From Cellulosilyticum lentocellum DSM 5427 (GTDB lineage Bacteria > Bacillota > Clostridia > Lachnospirales > Cellulosilyticaceae): a stretch of DNA of 64,000 nt. The notes under the pieces were generated by a model that was not told the DNA's origin, searched no databases, and saw only the letters and a program-made list of their open reading frames with translations. Positions 1 to 8,972 of this stretch are shown here, piece by piece (position 1 is the stretch's first letter; each line of letters starts with the position of its first letter). The stretch lies in contig NC_015275.1 in assembly GCF_000178835.2 (NCBI RefSeq), positions 2,687,001-2,751,000 on the forward strand. The letters are read 5' to 3'. The translations under genes were made by a program, and so were the position numbers.

Positions 1-119
1 AGAATAATGAAGATAAGGCCTATAAATAACCATTTTTTCTTTTTACGTTTTTTAGGTTTAAAAGGAGGGATATCATTATTTACTTCTTGTATTTTCTTCT
101 CTTTCGTTTCTTGCCCCAT
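1..119 (-). CDS. YlxF/MotE-like flagellar operon membrane protein, N-terminal part only
   Basis: An ATG at 119 is preceded by an AAGGAG Shine-Dalgarno lying in the last codons of fliJ, and opens a frame that runs off the window edge. The visible ~39 residues are a charged Lys-rich cytoplasmic stretch followed by the start of a hydrophobic membrane segment (WLFIGLIFII). In Bacillus and clostridial fla operons the gene after fliJ is usually ylxF, a MotE-like protein with one N-terminal membrane helix, and the topology fits. Position is the main support; the diagnostic C-terminal domain is outside the window. Confidence 0.5.
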   Translation of the reverse strand, partial: MGQETKEKKIQEVNNDIPPFKPKKRKKKKWLFIGLIFII

Positions 120-125
120 CTATCC

Positions 126-569
126 TCACTCCTTTTGATTCGCTCTGTATTTATATGTAACTATTTCATCTACTACATTATTTTCATTTCGCTTTTCTTC
201 TTCTTTATAATCTTCTAACTGAAGCTCTTTCAAATTCTCTAGTATTTTTCGTTCTTTGACGGCTTCTACTAGTTCTTCTCGCCTTTGCTCTACTTTTTTT
301 GCCGCTAAGTCAATTTCCTCATTTTTAGAATGAATAGCTTCCTCCATATAATTGGAATAATAATTAAGCTGCCTTAATTGTATGATATTTACTTTTTCAT
401 GAGATTGAATTTTTGCTTCTTTATATGCCATTTCTCTTTGCTTCACCAATACTTCTTTTTCAGCCTTTGCTTTTTCATGACATTGATGTGCTAGCCCTAA
501 TTCTCTCTTTTTGCTTTCTTCTAGCTTTTCTTTTAAAGCTAAAATAGGTTCCAATTTATACTTAAACAT
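126..569 (-). CDS. fliJ: Flagellar export protein FliJ
   Basis: Small protein of about 147 residues, almost entirely heptad-rich charged helix, as expected for FliJ. FliJ is the soluble chaperone-escort that forms the coiled-coil stalk inside the FliI ATPase ring and links it to the export gate. The ATG at 569 is preferred over the upstream GTG at 575 because AGGGTG lies at the right distance before it. It begins about 10 bases after the fliI stop and is followed within a few bases by the YlxF-like gene, so it is co-transcribed. FliJ sequences diverge strongly; identity rests on length, coiled-coil character and position after fliI. Confidence 0.88.
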   Translation of the reverse strand: MFKYKLEPILALKEKLEESKKRELGLAHQCHEKAKAEKEVLVKQREMAYKEAKIQSHEKVNIIQLRQLNYYSNYMEEAIHSKNEEIDLAAKKVEQRREELVEAVKERKILENLKELQLEDYKEEEKRNENNVVDEIVTYKYRANQKE

Positions 570-578
570 ATTCACACC

Positions 579-1880
579 CTAACTAATTATTTCCTGCATA
601 TGATGTAAAGTATTTTCAAACTCAACCTTTTCACCCACTGATTGACATAGAAACTCATTGATGAATTTCATCTTGTCAATAGCTGCATCAATTTCCTCAC
701 TGCTTCCCTTATTATAGGCCCCTACATTAATTAAGTCTTCTGCTTCCTTATATACAGCCATATGTTTTTTTATCTCTCTAGCATAAGTTTTATGTTGGTC
801 TGAAACAATATTGCTCATAACCCTGGATATACTAGCTAGTACATCTATTGCTGGATAATGTCCCTTATTAGCTAATTTTCTAGATAATACGATATGTCCA
901 TCTAGTATGCCTCTCGCTGTATCTGTAATAGGTTCGTTAAAATCATCTCCATCAACTAGAACGGTATACATACCTGTAATACTTCCTTTATCTGAATTAC
1001 CTGCCCTTTCCAGAAGCTTTGGCATTTGTGCAAAAACTGATGGCGTATAACCTCTAGAAACAGGTGGTTCTCCAATAGCAAGGCCTATTTCCCTCTGTGC
1101 CATTGAAAACCTTGTGAGAGAATCCATCATAAGAAGCACATCTTTTCCTTGAGCTCTAAAATGTTCTGCTAAAGCTGTTGCTGTCATAGCGGCTTTAAGG
1201 CGCATGAGTGCAGGTTGATCAGAAGTAGCTACAACTACTATAGATCGCTTAAGACCTTCTGCTTGCAAGTCATTTTCGATAAACTCTCTTACCTCTCTAC
1301 CTCGTTCTCCTATTAGGGCTATAATATTTATATCGGACAAAGCATTCCTTGCAATCATACCCATTAACGTACTTTTTCCTACCCCACTACCTGCAAATAT
1401 TCCTATCCTTTGTCCCTTTCCTACAGTTAACATGCCATCAATAGCACGTACACCTAACTGTAGTGGAATAGTGATACGATTTCTTGTAAGTGGATTAGGT
1501 GCTGTATTATCAATAGGTACTTGATACCTGCAGTGCAGTTCATCACCATTAATAGGTTTTGCTCGCCAATCTACTACTTTTCCTAATAAACTTTCATCTA
1601 CTTTTACACTCAGTTTATCACCATAAGCTAATACTTCACACCCAGGACCAATACCCTCTAGATTACCTAATGGCATTAATAATAAGTACTCGTCCTTAAA
1701 TCCCACTACTTCAGCAGTGACTAGTTCTTTTTTTCCTCTGGGTTGAATATAACAAATATCTCCTATGTTAGCTATTGGACCCAAGGTCTCAATACTCATT
1801 CCAACCACTCTCGTTACCCTACCTTTATAGGTCCACAGCTGGCTTTTTGTAGCCTGTTCATACCTTTTAAAATCAATCAT
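579..1880 (-). CDS. fliI: Flagellum-specific ATPase FliI
   Basis: 433 residues, normal length. FliI is the hexameric F1-beta-like ATPase that energises unfolding and delivery of substrates to the flagellar type III export gate at the cytoplasmic membrane. Visible motifs are the Walker A loop AGSGVGKST (163-171), the GER catalytic segment (191-193), a Walker B strand ending MMDSLTRF (about 251-258) and the SRGYTPSVF segment typical of FliI/SctN. The ATG has a GGGG-type ribosome site. It lies 8 bases after fliH and directly before fliJ. No anomalies seen. Confidence 0.97.
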   Translation of the reverse strand: MIDFKRYEQATKSQLWTYKGRVTRVVGMSIETLGPIANIGDICYIQPRGKKELVTAEVVGFKDEYLLLMPLGNLEGIGPGCEVLAYGDKLSVKVDESLLGKVVDWRAKPINGDELHCRYQVPIDNTAPNPLTRNRITIPLQLGVRAIDGMLTVGKGQRIGIFAGSGVGKSTLMGMIARNALSDINIIALIGERGREVREFIENDLQAEGLKRSIVVVATSDQPALMRLKAAMTATALAEHFRAQGKDVLLMMDSLTRFSMAQREIGLAIGEPPVSRGYTPSVFAQMPKLLERAGNSDKGSITGMYTVLVDGDDFNEPITDTARGILDGHIVLSRKLANKGHYPAIDVLASISRVMSNIVSDQHKTYAREIKKHMAVYKEAEDLINVGAYNKGSSEEIDAAIDKMKFINEFLCQSVGEKVEFENTLHHMQEIIS

Positions 1881-1888
1881 ATTATCCC

Positions 1889-2650
1889 CTACTTTGCATT
1901 CATTAAGATTCTTGTATCATTAATAACACGCTCAAGTCCTTGCGAGATATCATACACAATACTTCCTTGATTGAATTCAATCATACAAGTGGTTTCATTA
2001 AGATTGTCTCTTGTTTCTATTTCTAAATCTTTTCTAATTCCTTTAATTGCATCGATTTCCTTTTCTGACAACCTTGCATATAAAATAGGTGAAATAATTA
2101 CCTTGACTTTTCCTAAAATCTCTTCTTTACTTAGCATCTTTCTAACTAAATACTTTACCCAGTCAACTTGATAATTCATTTCTTCGCTAATAATATGATT
2201 AAGGAGTGTAATAAGGGTTTCTACTAGCTCCCCTTCTGTACTCATAATCAGCTCTTCTTTTTCTTTATGAGCATTTGCTAGAATATGTTCTGCTTGCTTT
2301 CGAGCTTCTTCTAATACTTCTTCTCTTTCTTTTGTCATTTCAAATAACATATGTGTCTTTAATTGCTTTGCTTCTTCCTCTATTGCTTGTGATTTTTGTA
2401 TTGCTTCTGAAAGCATCTGCCTCACTTGATTGTCTGCTTCTTCTAGTTTAGCATCAATAAGTTCCTGTATTTCCTTTAGTTGCTTCTCTTGAATACTTTC
2501 TAATTGTTCTTTTTCATCAAAACTTGATTGATCTATAGTTTCATTTATGTAATCTTCTTCTGCAAGCACATCTATCTGCCTAGTAGAAAAATCTATAATA
2601 CTTTGTGTTCTTATTCTTTCACCCTTTATAATACTAGACAACGACCTCAT
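1889..2650 (-). CDS. fliH: Flagellar assembly protein FliH
   Basis: About 253 residues. A long Glu/Gln/Lys-rich coiled coil (roughly residues 50-130) precedes a compact C-terminal domain, the usual FliH architecture; FliH dimers bind and restrain FliI and dock it to the C-ring. The reading frame can be extended to a GTG at 2662, but the ATG at 2650 has GGAG at proper spacing and is preferred. Either choice overlaps the 3' end of fliG (17 or 29 bases), implying translational coupling. FliH is poorly conserved, so the name relies on coiled coil plus position between fliG and fliI. Confidence 0.88.
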   Translation of the reverse strand: MRSLSSIIKGERIRTQSIIDFSTRQIDVLAEEDYINETIDQSSFDEKEQLESIQEKQLKEIQELIDAKLEEADNQVRQMLSEAIQKSQAIEEEAKQLKTHMLFEMTKEREEVLEEARKQAEHILANAHKEKEELIMSTEGELVETLITLLNHIISEEMNYQVDWVKYLVRKMLSKEEILGKVKVIISPILYARLSEKEIDAIKGIRKDLEIETRDNLNETTCMIEFNQGSIVYDISQGLERVINDTRILMNAK

Positions 2651-3641
2651 CTCCTGCTCCACGTGAAATTACAATCTCACCCGCATCTTCTAATTTACGA
2701 ATAACATTAACGATTTTTTGTTGAGCATCTTCAACTTCTTTAACACGCTTTGGTCCCATATATTCAAGATCTTCTTCAATCATCGCTGCAAGACGTTTAG
2801 AGACATTAGACATAATAACTTCTTTAACACTATCTCCTGCACCTTTAAGCGCAATAGCTAACTGATGATTATCCACTTCTCTAAGTACACGTTGGATCGA
2901 TTTTGGATCAAGCGTCGTAATATCTTCAAATACAAACATACGTTTCTTGATAATTTCTGCTAATTCTGGATCTTCAATTTCAAGATTTTCCATAATATTC
3001 TTTTCAGTTGTACGATCCACTTGATTGATAATATCTACAATTGAATCAACACCACCAATACTTGTATAATCCTCAGATACTAATGTAGATAAGCGTTTTT
3101 CAAACTCTCTTTCAATCTGATTAATAACATCTGGTGAAGCTCTATCCATCAGTGCAATTCTACGTGCAGTATCAGCTTGCATCTCTGGTGGTAACGCCCT
3201 GATGATTTCTGCTGATTGACTTGGTTTTAAGTAGGATAAAATAAGTGCTATAGTCTGTGGATGCTCATTTTGGATAAAATTAACCAACTGTGATGCTTCC
3301 GTCTTTCTAGCAAATTCAAATGGTCGTACTTGCAATGATACAGTAAGTTTATTAATAACCTCTACTGCTTTATCTGAACCCAAAGCTTTTTCTAAAAGTT
3401 GTCTTGCATAGCCAATACCACCTTCAGCAATATATTCTTGAGCTAAGCACATTTCATAGAACTCTTGAAGCACTTCTTCCTTCACTTTAGGTGATACAGC
3501 TTTAATACTAGCTATTTCTAAAGTAAGTTGTTCTATTTCTTCTTCTTTTAAATATTTGAAGATACTAGCAGACTTTTCTGGTCCTAAAGCAATTAATAAC
3601 ATCGCAGCTTTTTGTTTACTTGAAAATTGTTCCTTCACCAT
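2634..3641 (-). CDS. fliG: Flagellar motor switch protein FliG
   Basis: 335 residues, full length. FliG sits on the cytoplasmic face of the MS-ring, generates torque with the stator and switches rotation sense with FliM/FliN. The EHPQT motif of the middle domain (in FIQNEHPQTIALIL) is present, as is the MFVFEDI segment of the C-terminal domain that precedes the charged torque helix. The ATG follows GGGAGTGAT, a ribosome site formed in the last codons of fliF. The 3' end overlaps fliH. Confidence 0.97.
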   Translation of the reverse strand: MVKEQFSSKQKAAMLLIALGPEKSASIFKYLKEEEIEQLTLEIASIKAVSPKVKEEVLQEFYEMCLAQEYIAEGGIGYARQLLEKALGSDKAVEVINKLTVSLQVRPFEFARKTEASQLVNFIQNEHPQTIALILSYLKPSQSAEIIRALPPEMQADTARRIALMDRASPDVINQIEREFEKRLSTLVSEDYTSIGGVDSIVDIINQVDRTTEKNIMENLEIEDPELAEIIKKRMFVFEDITTLDPKSIQRVLREVDNHQLAIALKGAGDSVKEVIMSNVSKRLAAMIEEDLEYMGPKRVKEVEDAQQKIVNVIRKLEDAGEIVISRGAGDEVVV

Positions 3642-3645
3642 GTCA

Positions 3646-5235
3646 TCACTCCCAATCTTCTTCTGTCAGCCAATTACGAAGTAAGTTTGCTACAGCCTCT
3701 GGTTTTTCATCTACGAATTTATCAATTTGACGTTTTGTCTCTAATGTTTCTTTTAATTCAATTTCCTCAAGTTCTACTTGTTCCTTAGCTGCCTTCAGCA
3801 TTTCTTCCACTTCAAGTTCTGGTTCTACTTCAACTATTTCTTCATGTTTTCTAAATCGAAGTACTACAAACGCAATTAGAAGCAATGCCAGCACAAGGAA
3901 TACTAAAGGTAAATAGTCTTTGTAATCAATTTGATAAACTTCTTGATCTAAGAAAATAGGATTTTCATAGGCATTGACAACAACATTATCTATACCTGTA
4001 GCGCTCTTAACTGAATTAACAATAGATTCATCTACAGCAAGTGTACGTTGCTCACGGTTACTTACTTTAAATTCATTCCAAGTCATTCCTGTTAATGTTG
4101 GCTTAACTTCCTCTTCTCTATAGATTTTATTTTTAAACAAATTAACAGACAAAGAGGATTTTTCCAAATCAACATTCCCAGGATTTTTTACATATACAGA
4201 CTCTGTCTTATCAGGTGCATAAGTAATATCTTTTTGCGTCTCCTTGCTTTCACCACTTGTACCATTATTCGTTTGGTAAGTTGGAATATCTCCTCCATTT
4301 GTCGTGGTACCTGGTTCTGCTCCTGTTTGATTGTTCTTAGTGGAACTAGAAGCTTGCGTTTCTTGTTGTATAACCCCTCTACTTTCATCTTCTCCTTGGG
4401 TTTGATACTTTTGACTAGATTCTTGATATTGATCAAAATCTAGAATCAAATTAGGACTTACGCGTACATCATCATACATATTTCCTAGTAGATTAGATAC
4501 CTTCTGAGTAACATCTTGTTCTGCTAATAACTTTATTTCCTGTTGCTTATTAAGGCCTAATTGACTTTCTTCACTACCAGAATATAATGTATTACCTTGT
4601 GAATCTATAACTACAATATTCTTTTTATCTAAATTGGCTACACTAGAGGAAATATATGTTGCAATACCTTCACATTGTTTAGTTGTAAGCGTCTTACTTA
4701 ATGTCAGAAATATACTCGCTCTACTTTCTACTTGTGACTGAAGGTATGCATTTTTCTGTTCTGGAATAACCAGTTCAACGCGAGCACTTTCAATTCCCTC
4801 CATTGAACGTAACGTTCTCTCCAATTGTTGCTTTTTATATTCATTGTTTTTAGCTGTCATCTCAGTCTGTGTTGTGGACATTGTATTATTAATCACCTGA
4901 TCAAAAGTCATTCCACTTTCTGGCACATCTGACATAGCAGTATACATTAACGCCTGCTCATATTGATTTTCCTGTACTTGTATATTGGTACTATCATTAA
5001 TTAATTTATACTTAATACCATTTTCATTTAAAACAGTAGCCACTTGCCCAATAGACTTAGAATCCAAATTCTCTGAAAAGAGGTTTTTCATCTTTGGCCT
5101 AGTCAACAATACAACTGCTGTGATTGCAATAATAAGTGCCAAAACACCTATTCCAATTTGTATTTTTTGCTTTTTAGTTAAATTATTTAATTTCTCAGTA
5201 ATTTGATTCGATATCTGTTCAATCGTCTGTTGCAA
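3646..5235 (-). CDS. fliF: Flagellar MS-ring protein FliF
   Basis: About 529 residues. FliF forms the membrane-supramembrane ring on which rotor and export gate assemble. Two membrane helices are visible, near residues 28-48 and about 70 residues from the C-terminus, enclosing the periplasmic ring-building domains. A low-complexity Gln/Ser/Thr/Gly-rich linker lies in the middle, and the extreme C-terminal helix (EAVANLLRNWLTEEDWE) is the FliG-binding end. The start is unusual: GAGGTG stands 6 bases before a TTG at 5235, which is better placed than the GTG at 5244 that overlaps this ribosome site. Confidence 0.96.
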   Translation of the reverse strand: MQQTIEQISNQITEKLNNLTKKQKIQIGIGVLALIIAITAVVLLTRPKMKNLFSENLDSKSIGQVATVLNENGIKYKLINDSTNIQVQENQYEQALMYTAMSDVPESGMTFDQVINNTMSTTQTEMTAKNNEYKKQQLERTLRSMEGIESARVELVIPEQKNAYLQSQVESRASIFLTLSKTLTTKQCEGIATYISSSVANLDKKNIVVIDSQGNTLYSGSEESQLGLNKQQEIKLLAEQDVTQKVSNLLGNMYDDVRVSPNLILDFDQYQESSQKYQTQGEDESRGVIQQETQASSSTKNNQTGAEPGTTTNGGDIPTYQTNNGTSGESKETQKDITYAPDKTESVYVKNPGNVDLEKSSLSVNLFKNKIYREEEVKPTLTGMTWNEFKVSNREQRTLAVDESIVNSVKSATGIDNVVVNAYENPIFLDQEVYQIDYKDYLPLVFLVLALLLIAFVVLRFRKHEEIVEVEPELEVEEMLKAAKEQVELEEIELKETLETKRQIDKFVDEKPEAVANLLRNWLTEEDWE

Positions 5236-5266
5236 ATTATTCACCTCACTTTATTTCAATCTGAGA

Positions 5267-5575
5267 TTAAACAGATAGGTTCATAATTTCTTTGTAAGCA
5301 CTTAATAAACCATTTCTCACCTGTAACGTATATTGTAATAATATCCCGGATTTTTCTTGAGCAATTAATAAACTAGCAATATCATCATTAGCACCTGTAA
5401 TAAAATCATTAGTTAAATTTTTAGTTTCTGCTTCTGCTGTCTTATTAGCTTGTATTAATTCTTTTGCTGCATCTAATGCATATGTAAAACTTTCATTCCC
5501 TGTAAGTTTTTTCTCATCTTGAATTTTATTCATTAATTGCTGATTAAGCTGTATGCCTTGAATTGCTGCTATCAT
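5267..5575 (-). CDS. fliE: Flagellar hook-basal body protein FliE
   Basis: 102 residues, usual FliE size. FliE is the adaptor that joins the MS-ring to the proximal rod. The C-terminal half contains the conserved pattern of FliE (IASLLIAQEKSGILLQYT then the VRNGLLSAYKEIMNLSV end). GGGAGGAAAG precedes the ATG. It lies 18 bases after flgC and about 30 bases before fliF, the gene order flgB-flgC-fliE-fliF of firmicute fla operons. Confidence 0.93.
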   Translation of the reverse strand: MIAAIQGIQLNQQLMNKIQDEKKLTGNESFTYALDAAKELIQANKTAEAETKNLTNDFITGANDDIASLLIAQEKSGILLQYTLQVRNGLLSAYKEIMNLSV

Positions 5576-5592
5576 ATTCTTTCCTCCCAGAA

Positions 5593-6030
5593 TTATTTGC
5601 CAATCTCTAACGCTTTGGCAAACATCGATTTCATCGTATTGAATGAAGTCACATTGGCTTCATATGATCTACTTGCAGAAATCATATTAACCATCTCATC
5701 AACTGTATTGACATTAGGCATCTCAACATATCCCTGTGCATTTGCATCAGGATGAGTAGGATTATACACCAGTGCCCCTTGACTCTCATCTTCAACAATC
5801 CTTGCCACCCTAACGCCATTTACACCGCTTTGCTTCTTTTTATTTAATATACTAGAAAAACTATTTTCATTTTGCATTTGTTCAAAAATCACTGTTTTTC
5901 TTTTATATGGACCACCCTCTGCAGTACGTGTTGTATTTACATTAGCCATATTTTGAGAAATAATGTCTAATCTTAATCGTTGCGCTGTAAGTCCACTAGC
6001 TGCTATATCCATAGAATCAAAAAAACCCAT
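5593..6030 (-). CDS. flgC: Flagellar proximal rod protein FlgC
   Basis: 145 residues. FlgC is a rod subunit exported through the MS-ring. The N-terminal signature of rod/hook proteins is clear (FDSMDIAASGLTAQRLR followed by ISQNMANVNTTR) and the C-terminal helix EMVNMISASRSYEANVT matches the family. A strong AGGAGG site precedes the ATG. Located 15 bases after flgB. Confidence 0.96.
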   Translation of the reverse strand: MGFFDSMDIAASGLTAQRLRLDIISQNMANVNTTRTAEGGPYKRKTVIFEQMQNENSFSSILNKKKQSGVNGVRVARIVEDESQGALVYNPTHPDANAQGYVEMPNVNTVDEMVNMISASRSYEANVTSFNTMKSMFAKALEIGK

Positions 6031-6045
6031 CCCTTTTCCTCCTTG

Positions 6046-6417
6046 TTATTTTAGATTTTGTAGCACTGTAGAGAAACGTCCCAGCTGACTATTTACCCTT
6101 GTTACTAAAGCATTATACCTAGCACTCACTTTAGCTTCTTCTGCCATTTCTACGTCAATATCCACATTATTACCATCTAACCTGTAAGAAGAATTCGCAT
6201 AATCTGTATATATTTCCGGCTCAATATCTTTTAAGTTTAATCCGGCTGTTCCCCCTTTTTTGATTTCCTTTTCTAAGATAGTTTCAAATCTGACATCTTT
6301 CCTTTTATATCCAGGCGTGTCCACATTACTAATATTCTCACTTATGATACCTTTTCTAAGCATTGTTGCACTTATTGCTGTATTCATTAAATCTATATCA
6401 GAAAAAATGTTCATCAT
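6046..6417 (-). CDS. flgB: Flagellar proximal rod protein FlgB
   Basis: First gene of the fla operon; 124 residues from the ATG at 6417. The open frame extends to 6519, but the additional N-terminus is hydrophobic and unlike FlgB, whereas a GGGGG ribosome site stands just before the ATG-ATG pair at 6417/6414 and the protein then begins like other FlgB (NIFSDIDLMNTAISATMLRK). The rod signature ISENISNVDTPGYKRKDV is present. FlgB forms the base of the rod with FlgC, FliE and FlgF/G. Confidence 0.95.
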   Translation of the reverse strand: MMNIFSDIDLMNTAISATMLRKGIISENISNVDTPGYKRKDVRFETILEKEIKKGGTAGLNLKDIEPEIYTDYANSSYRLDGNNVDIDVEMAEEAKVSARYNALVTRVNSQLGRFSTVLQNLK

Positions 6418-6490
6418 CTTCCCCCTTTTTAGTCTAAAATAAATAGTTAACCTAAAAACAAAATTGCACAAATGTATTAATATAATACCA

Positions 6491-6519
6491 ATTATATAAT
6501 TATATTCGTTATAAAGCAA
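6491..6519 (-). promoter_or_regulatory. Candidate sigma-A promoter of the fla operon
   Basis: On the minus strand TTGCTT (6519-6514) and TATAAT (6496-6491) are separated by 17 bases, about 75 bases upstream of the flgB start. The -10 is a perfect consensus. No other gene lies between it and flgB. Sequence-only call; a flagellar sigma factor site was not recognised. Confidence 0.5.
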
Positions 6520-6653
6520 TAAATATTAACAAGCTTCTCCCTTAGAAACACTTAATTGTCATATATTACTCTATATTTTATGCATTTCTTTTAGTCCAAG
6601 TATTTTTTTAGCTCTTTTTAGTTCATTCGGGTCTATTCTTGTATCATTTTAAC

Positions 6654-6683
6654 TATAAAAAAATAGACCACTAAGGTCTATTT
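6654..6683 (-). terminator. Intrinsic terminator of the SpoIIM-like gene
   Basis: Minus-strand hairpin with 9-bp arms (AAATAGACC/GGTCTATTT) and a short loop, followed by a run of T. It begins inside the last codons and separates the gene from the fla operon. Confidence 0.8.
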
Positions 6684-7244
6684 TATAAGAATTTTCACAT
6701 TATTCATTATCCCTAAGTCTAATGATGCCATTATTGCCGATACAAGCAAAATCGGAATGAGTAACTTAGCATACTGCTTTTTCACTTGTCCTCTTGCACC
6801 ACCTATTAAATCCATACTTCTTTTTAAAATTTCTATGCCTACACTCACTGCCAATATTGCCTGTACGCCATAAGAGAACATCCCAATCATTATGCCTCTA
6901 CCTCCAAAAAGCAATATTAATGCAGTTGTTGTAAACCCATATGAAAAGATCATACTAAACAAAAGAATCCAACTCAAAGGGGCAGTAAGTCCAAACCAAC
7001 CAAATAGCCATATCAAAAACACCTTCTTAAGGTATTTTATTACTATATAACCAAAGCTCATCAGATTCATACTCATGTAATCTTGTGTAAGCCATGTATA
7101 TAAAACTTCAAATGTTTGCGTATTTTTCCCTTCAATCCAAAAGGTATACCAAACACTAGCAAAAACCGCTAATACTAATATCAAAACGCCCCCCATCTCT
7201 TTCAGTACTGATAATCGTCCTTTTAACAAATAATCCCCATTCAC
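6678..7244 (-). CDS. Stage II sporulation protein M-like membrane protein
   Basis: 188 residues with four to five hydrophobic segments (roughly residues 17-35, 62-80, 82-105, 110-140 and 160-182). The arrangement, an amphipathic stretch, a helix starting LIWLFGWFGLTAPLSW and a later GFTTTALILLFGGRG segment, resembles the SpoIIM/DUF95 family, whose B. subtilis member acts with SpoIID and SpoIIP in peptidoglycan remodelling during engulfment. GTG start supported by GAGAGGTGG just upstream. Monocistronic, with its own terminator. The match is by topology and motif feel, so a different DUF95 membrane protein is possible. Confidence 0.6.
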   Translation of the reverse strand: MNGDYLLKGRLSVLKEMGGVLILVLAVFASVWYTFWIEGKNTQTFEVLYTWLTQDYMSMNLMSFGYIVIKYLKKVFLIWLFGWFGLTAPLSWILLFSMIFSYGFTTTALILLFGGRGIMIGMFSYGVQAILAVSVGIEILKRSMDLIGGARGQVKKQYAKLLIPILLVSAIMASLDLGIMNNVKILIK

Positions 7245-7373
7245 TTTCCACCTCTCCCATCGCCATCATATAAAATAATCTATGATACAAGCTTTCTATT
7301 TATACCTAAAATCCTAAACGTATATCTAAGGGCTATATATACCTATCGCATCTTATCTATAAATTTTTCATAA

Positions 7374-7410
7374 AAATATAAAGAGATGAGCTTAATAAAC
7401 TCACCTCTTT
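7374..7410 (-). terminator. Intrinsic terminator of purB
   Basis: Minus-strand hairpin AAAGAGGTGAG/CTCATCTCTTT (one mismatch) followed by a T-rich tract, just after the purB stop. Confidence 0.8.
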
Positions 7411-7427
7411 ACATTTATACACGACAT

Positions 7428-8858
7428 TTATACACGTACATGACCTTCTGCACCTAATAAAGCTTTATTTTCTTCTAAAATAGGCTTAATCACTTCATTA
7501 ATAAAATCTACAACTTGCATTGCTGCACAGCCAATGAAGTTTTCTGGTTTCAATATAGCTTTTAACTCTGACTCTGACATCTTGAAAGTATTATCCTTTA
7601 AAATGCGTTCAATTAAATCATTACTTTTTCCATTCTGCTTAACCTCTGCTGCTGCCTCCATAGATAAAACGCGAATACGTTCATGAAGTTCTTGACGATC
7701 TCCTCCACGTTTTACACCCTCCATCAAAATAACCTCAGTTGCCATAAATGGTAATTCATCATTAATATGTTTCTCGATTACTTTTGGATAAACCACTAAT
7801 CCATCTGCTACATTCATGTAGATCTCTAATATCGCATCTACTGCTAAAAACGCTTCAGAAACAGCAATTCTCTTATTTGCACTATCATCAAGTGTTCTTT
7901 CAAACCACTGCGTTGAAGCTGTAATAGCTGGATTTAATGTGTCACATATAACATAACGCGCTAACGAAGAAATACGTTCTGTACGCATCGGATTACGTTT
8001 ATACGCCATAGCTGATGATCCTATTTGATTCTTTTCAAAGGGTTCTTCTATTTCTTTAAGGTGTTGAAGTATTCTAATATCATTACTAAATTTATAAGCA
8101 GATTGAGCCACTTGGCTTAATACATTTAACACAAGTGAATCAAACTTTCTAGTATAAGTTTGTCCTGTTACTGGATAAACAGAAGTATAACCTAGCTTTT
8201 CAGCAACTGTTTGATCTAATAATTTAACCTTTTCATAGTCTCCATCAAACAAATTTAAGAAAGTAGCTTGAGTACCTGTAGTACCCTTAGCACCCCTAAG
8301 TCTTTTTTGTTCGAGTAAATGATTAATTTCTTCTAAATCTAGCCATAAATCTTGTAGCCATAAAGTTGCTCTTTTTCCCACTGTCGTAAGCTGAGCAGGT
8401 TGTAAATGTGTAAATCCTAAAGTAGGCAAATCTTTGTAATCTATCGCAAATTTTGCTAATTTGTCCATGACATTAACAACTTTTTTCTTAATCACTTCAA
8501 GTGCTTCATACATAATGATTAAATCAGTATTATCCCCAACATAACAGCTAGTAGCACCCAAGTGTATAATTGGCATCGCCAAAGTAGCTTGTTCTCCATA
8601 GGCGTGTACATGAGCCATGACATCATGACGCACTTTCTTTTCCCATTCTTCTGCTACTTCATAATTAATATCTTCACTAAATTTCTTAAGTTCTTCAACC
8701 TGCTCCTTTGTCACATTTAACCCAAGCTCGTGTTCAGTTTCAGCTAAAGTAACCCATAACTTTCTCCAAGTTTTAAATTTCTTTTCCTCAGAAAATAAGT
8801 AAAGCATTTCCTTACTTGCATATCTACCCTCTAATGGACTTTTATATGAATTTCTCAT
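7428..8858 (-). CDS. purB: Adenylosuccinate lyase
   Basis: 476 residues. Fumarase/aspartase-superfamily lyase that releases fumarate twice in purine synthesis, from SAICAR and from adenylosuccinate. The superfamily signature GSSAMAYKRNPMRTE (catalytic flexible loop) is present, as are the N-terminal SPLEGRYAS segment and the TFTHLQPAQ-type region (GFTHLQPAQLTTVGKRA). AAAGGA precedes the ATG. It stands alone between its own promoter/operator and terminator. Confidence 0.96.
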   Translation of the reverse strand: MRNSYKSPLEGRYASKEMLYLFSEEKKFKTWRKLWVTLAETEHELGLNVTKEQVEELKKFSEDINYEVAEEWEKKVRHDVMAHVHAYGEQATLAMPIIHLGATSCYVGDNTDLIIMYEALEVIKKKVVNVMDKLAKFAIDYKDLPTLGFTHLQPAQLTTVGKRATLWLQDLWLDLEEINHLLEQKRLRGAKGTTGTQATFLNLFDGDYEKVKLLDQTVAEKLGYTSVYPVTGQTYTRKFDSLVLNVLSQVAQSAYKFSNDIRILQHLKEIEEPFEKNQIGSSAMAYKRNPMRTERISSLARYVICDTLNPAITASTQWFERTLDDSANKRIAVSEAFLAVDAILEIYMNVADGLVVYPKVIEKHINDELPFMATEVILMEGVKRGGDRQELHERIRVLSMEAAAEVKQNGKSNDLIERILKDNTFKMSESELKAILKPENFIGCAAMQVVDFINEVIKPILEENKALLGAEGHVRV

Positions 8859-8892
8859 GTGTATTTCCTTTCATGATTAATTTATTATCTTT

Positions 8893-8921
8893 ATTATACG
8901 TATTATTACCTCAAATAGCAA
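8893..8921 (-). promoter_or_regulatory. Promoter of purB
   Basis: Minus strand TTGCTA (8921-8916), 17-base spacer, TATAAT (8898-8893), about 35 bases upstream of the purB start codon. Confidence 0.6.
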
Positions 8922-8927
8922 TGTATT

Positions 8928-8967
8928 ATTCGAACGTTTAGTGATATATATAAGTTTTCGTTCGATT
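8928..8967 (-). promoter_or_regulatory. Candidate PurR operator (paired PurBoxes) upstream of purB
   Basis: Two inverted copies of TCGAACG-type sequence (TTCGAACGTT at 8929-8938 and the complement of TCGAACG at about 8959-8965) are separated by an AT-rich spacer of about 20 bases and lie just upstream of the purB -35 box. Bacillus PurR recognises two inverted PurBoxes with a CGAAC core at comparable spacing. The boxes and gene function agree; binding is inferred. Confidence 0.45.
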
Positions 8968-8972
8968 TAATA

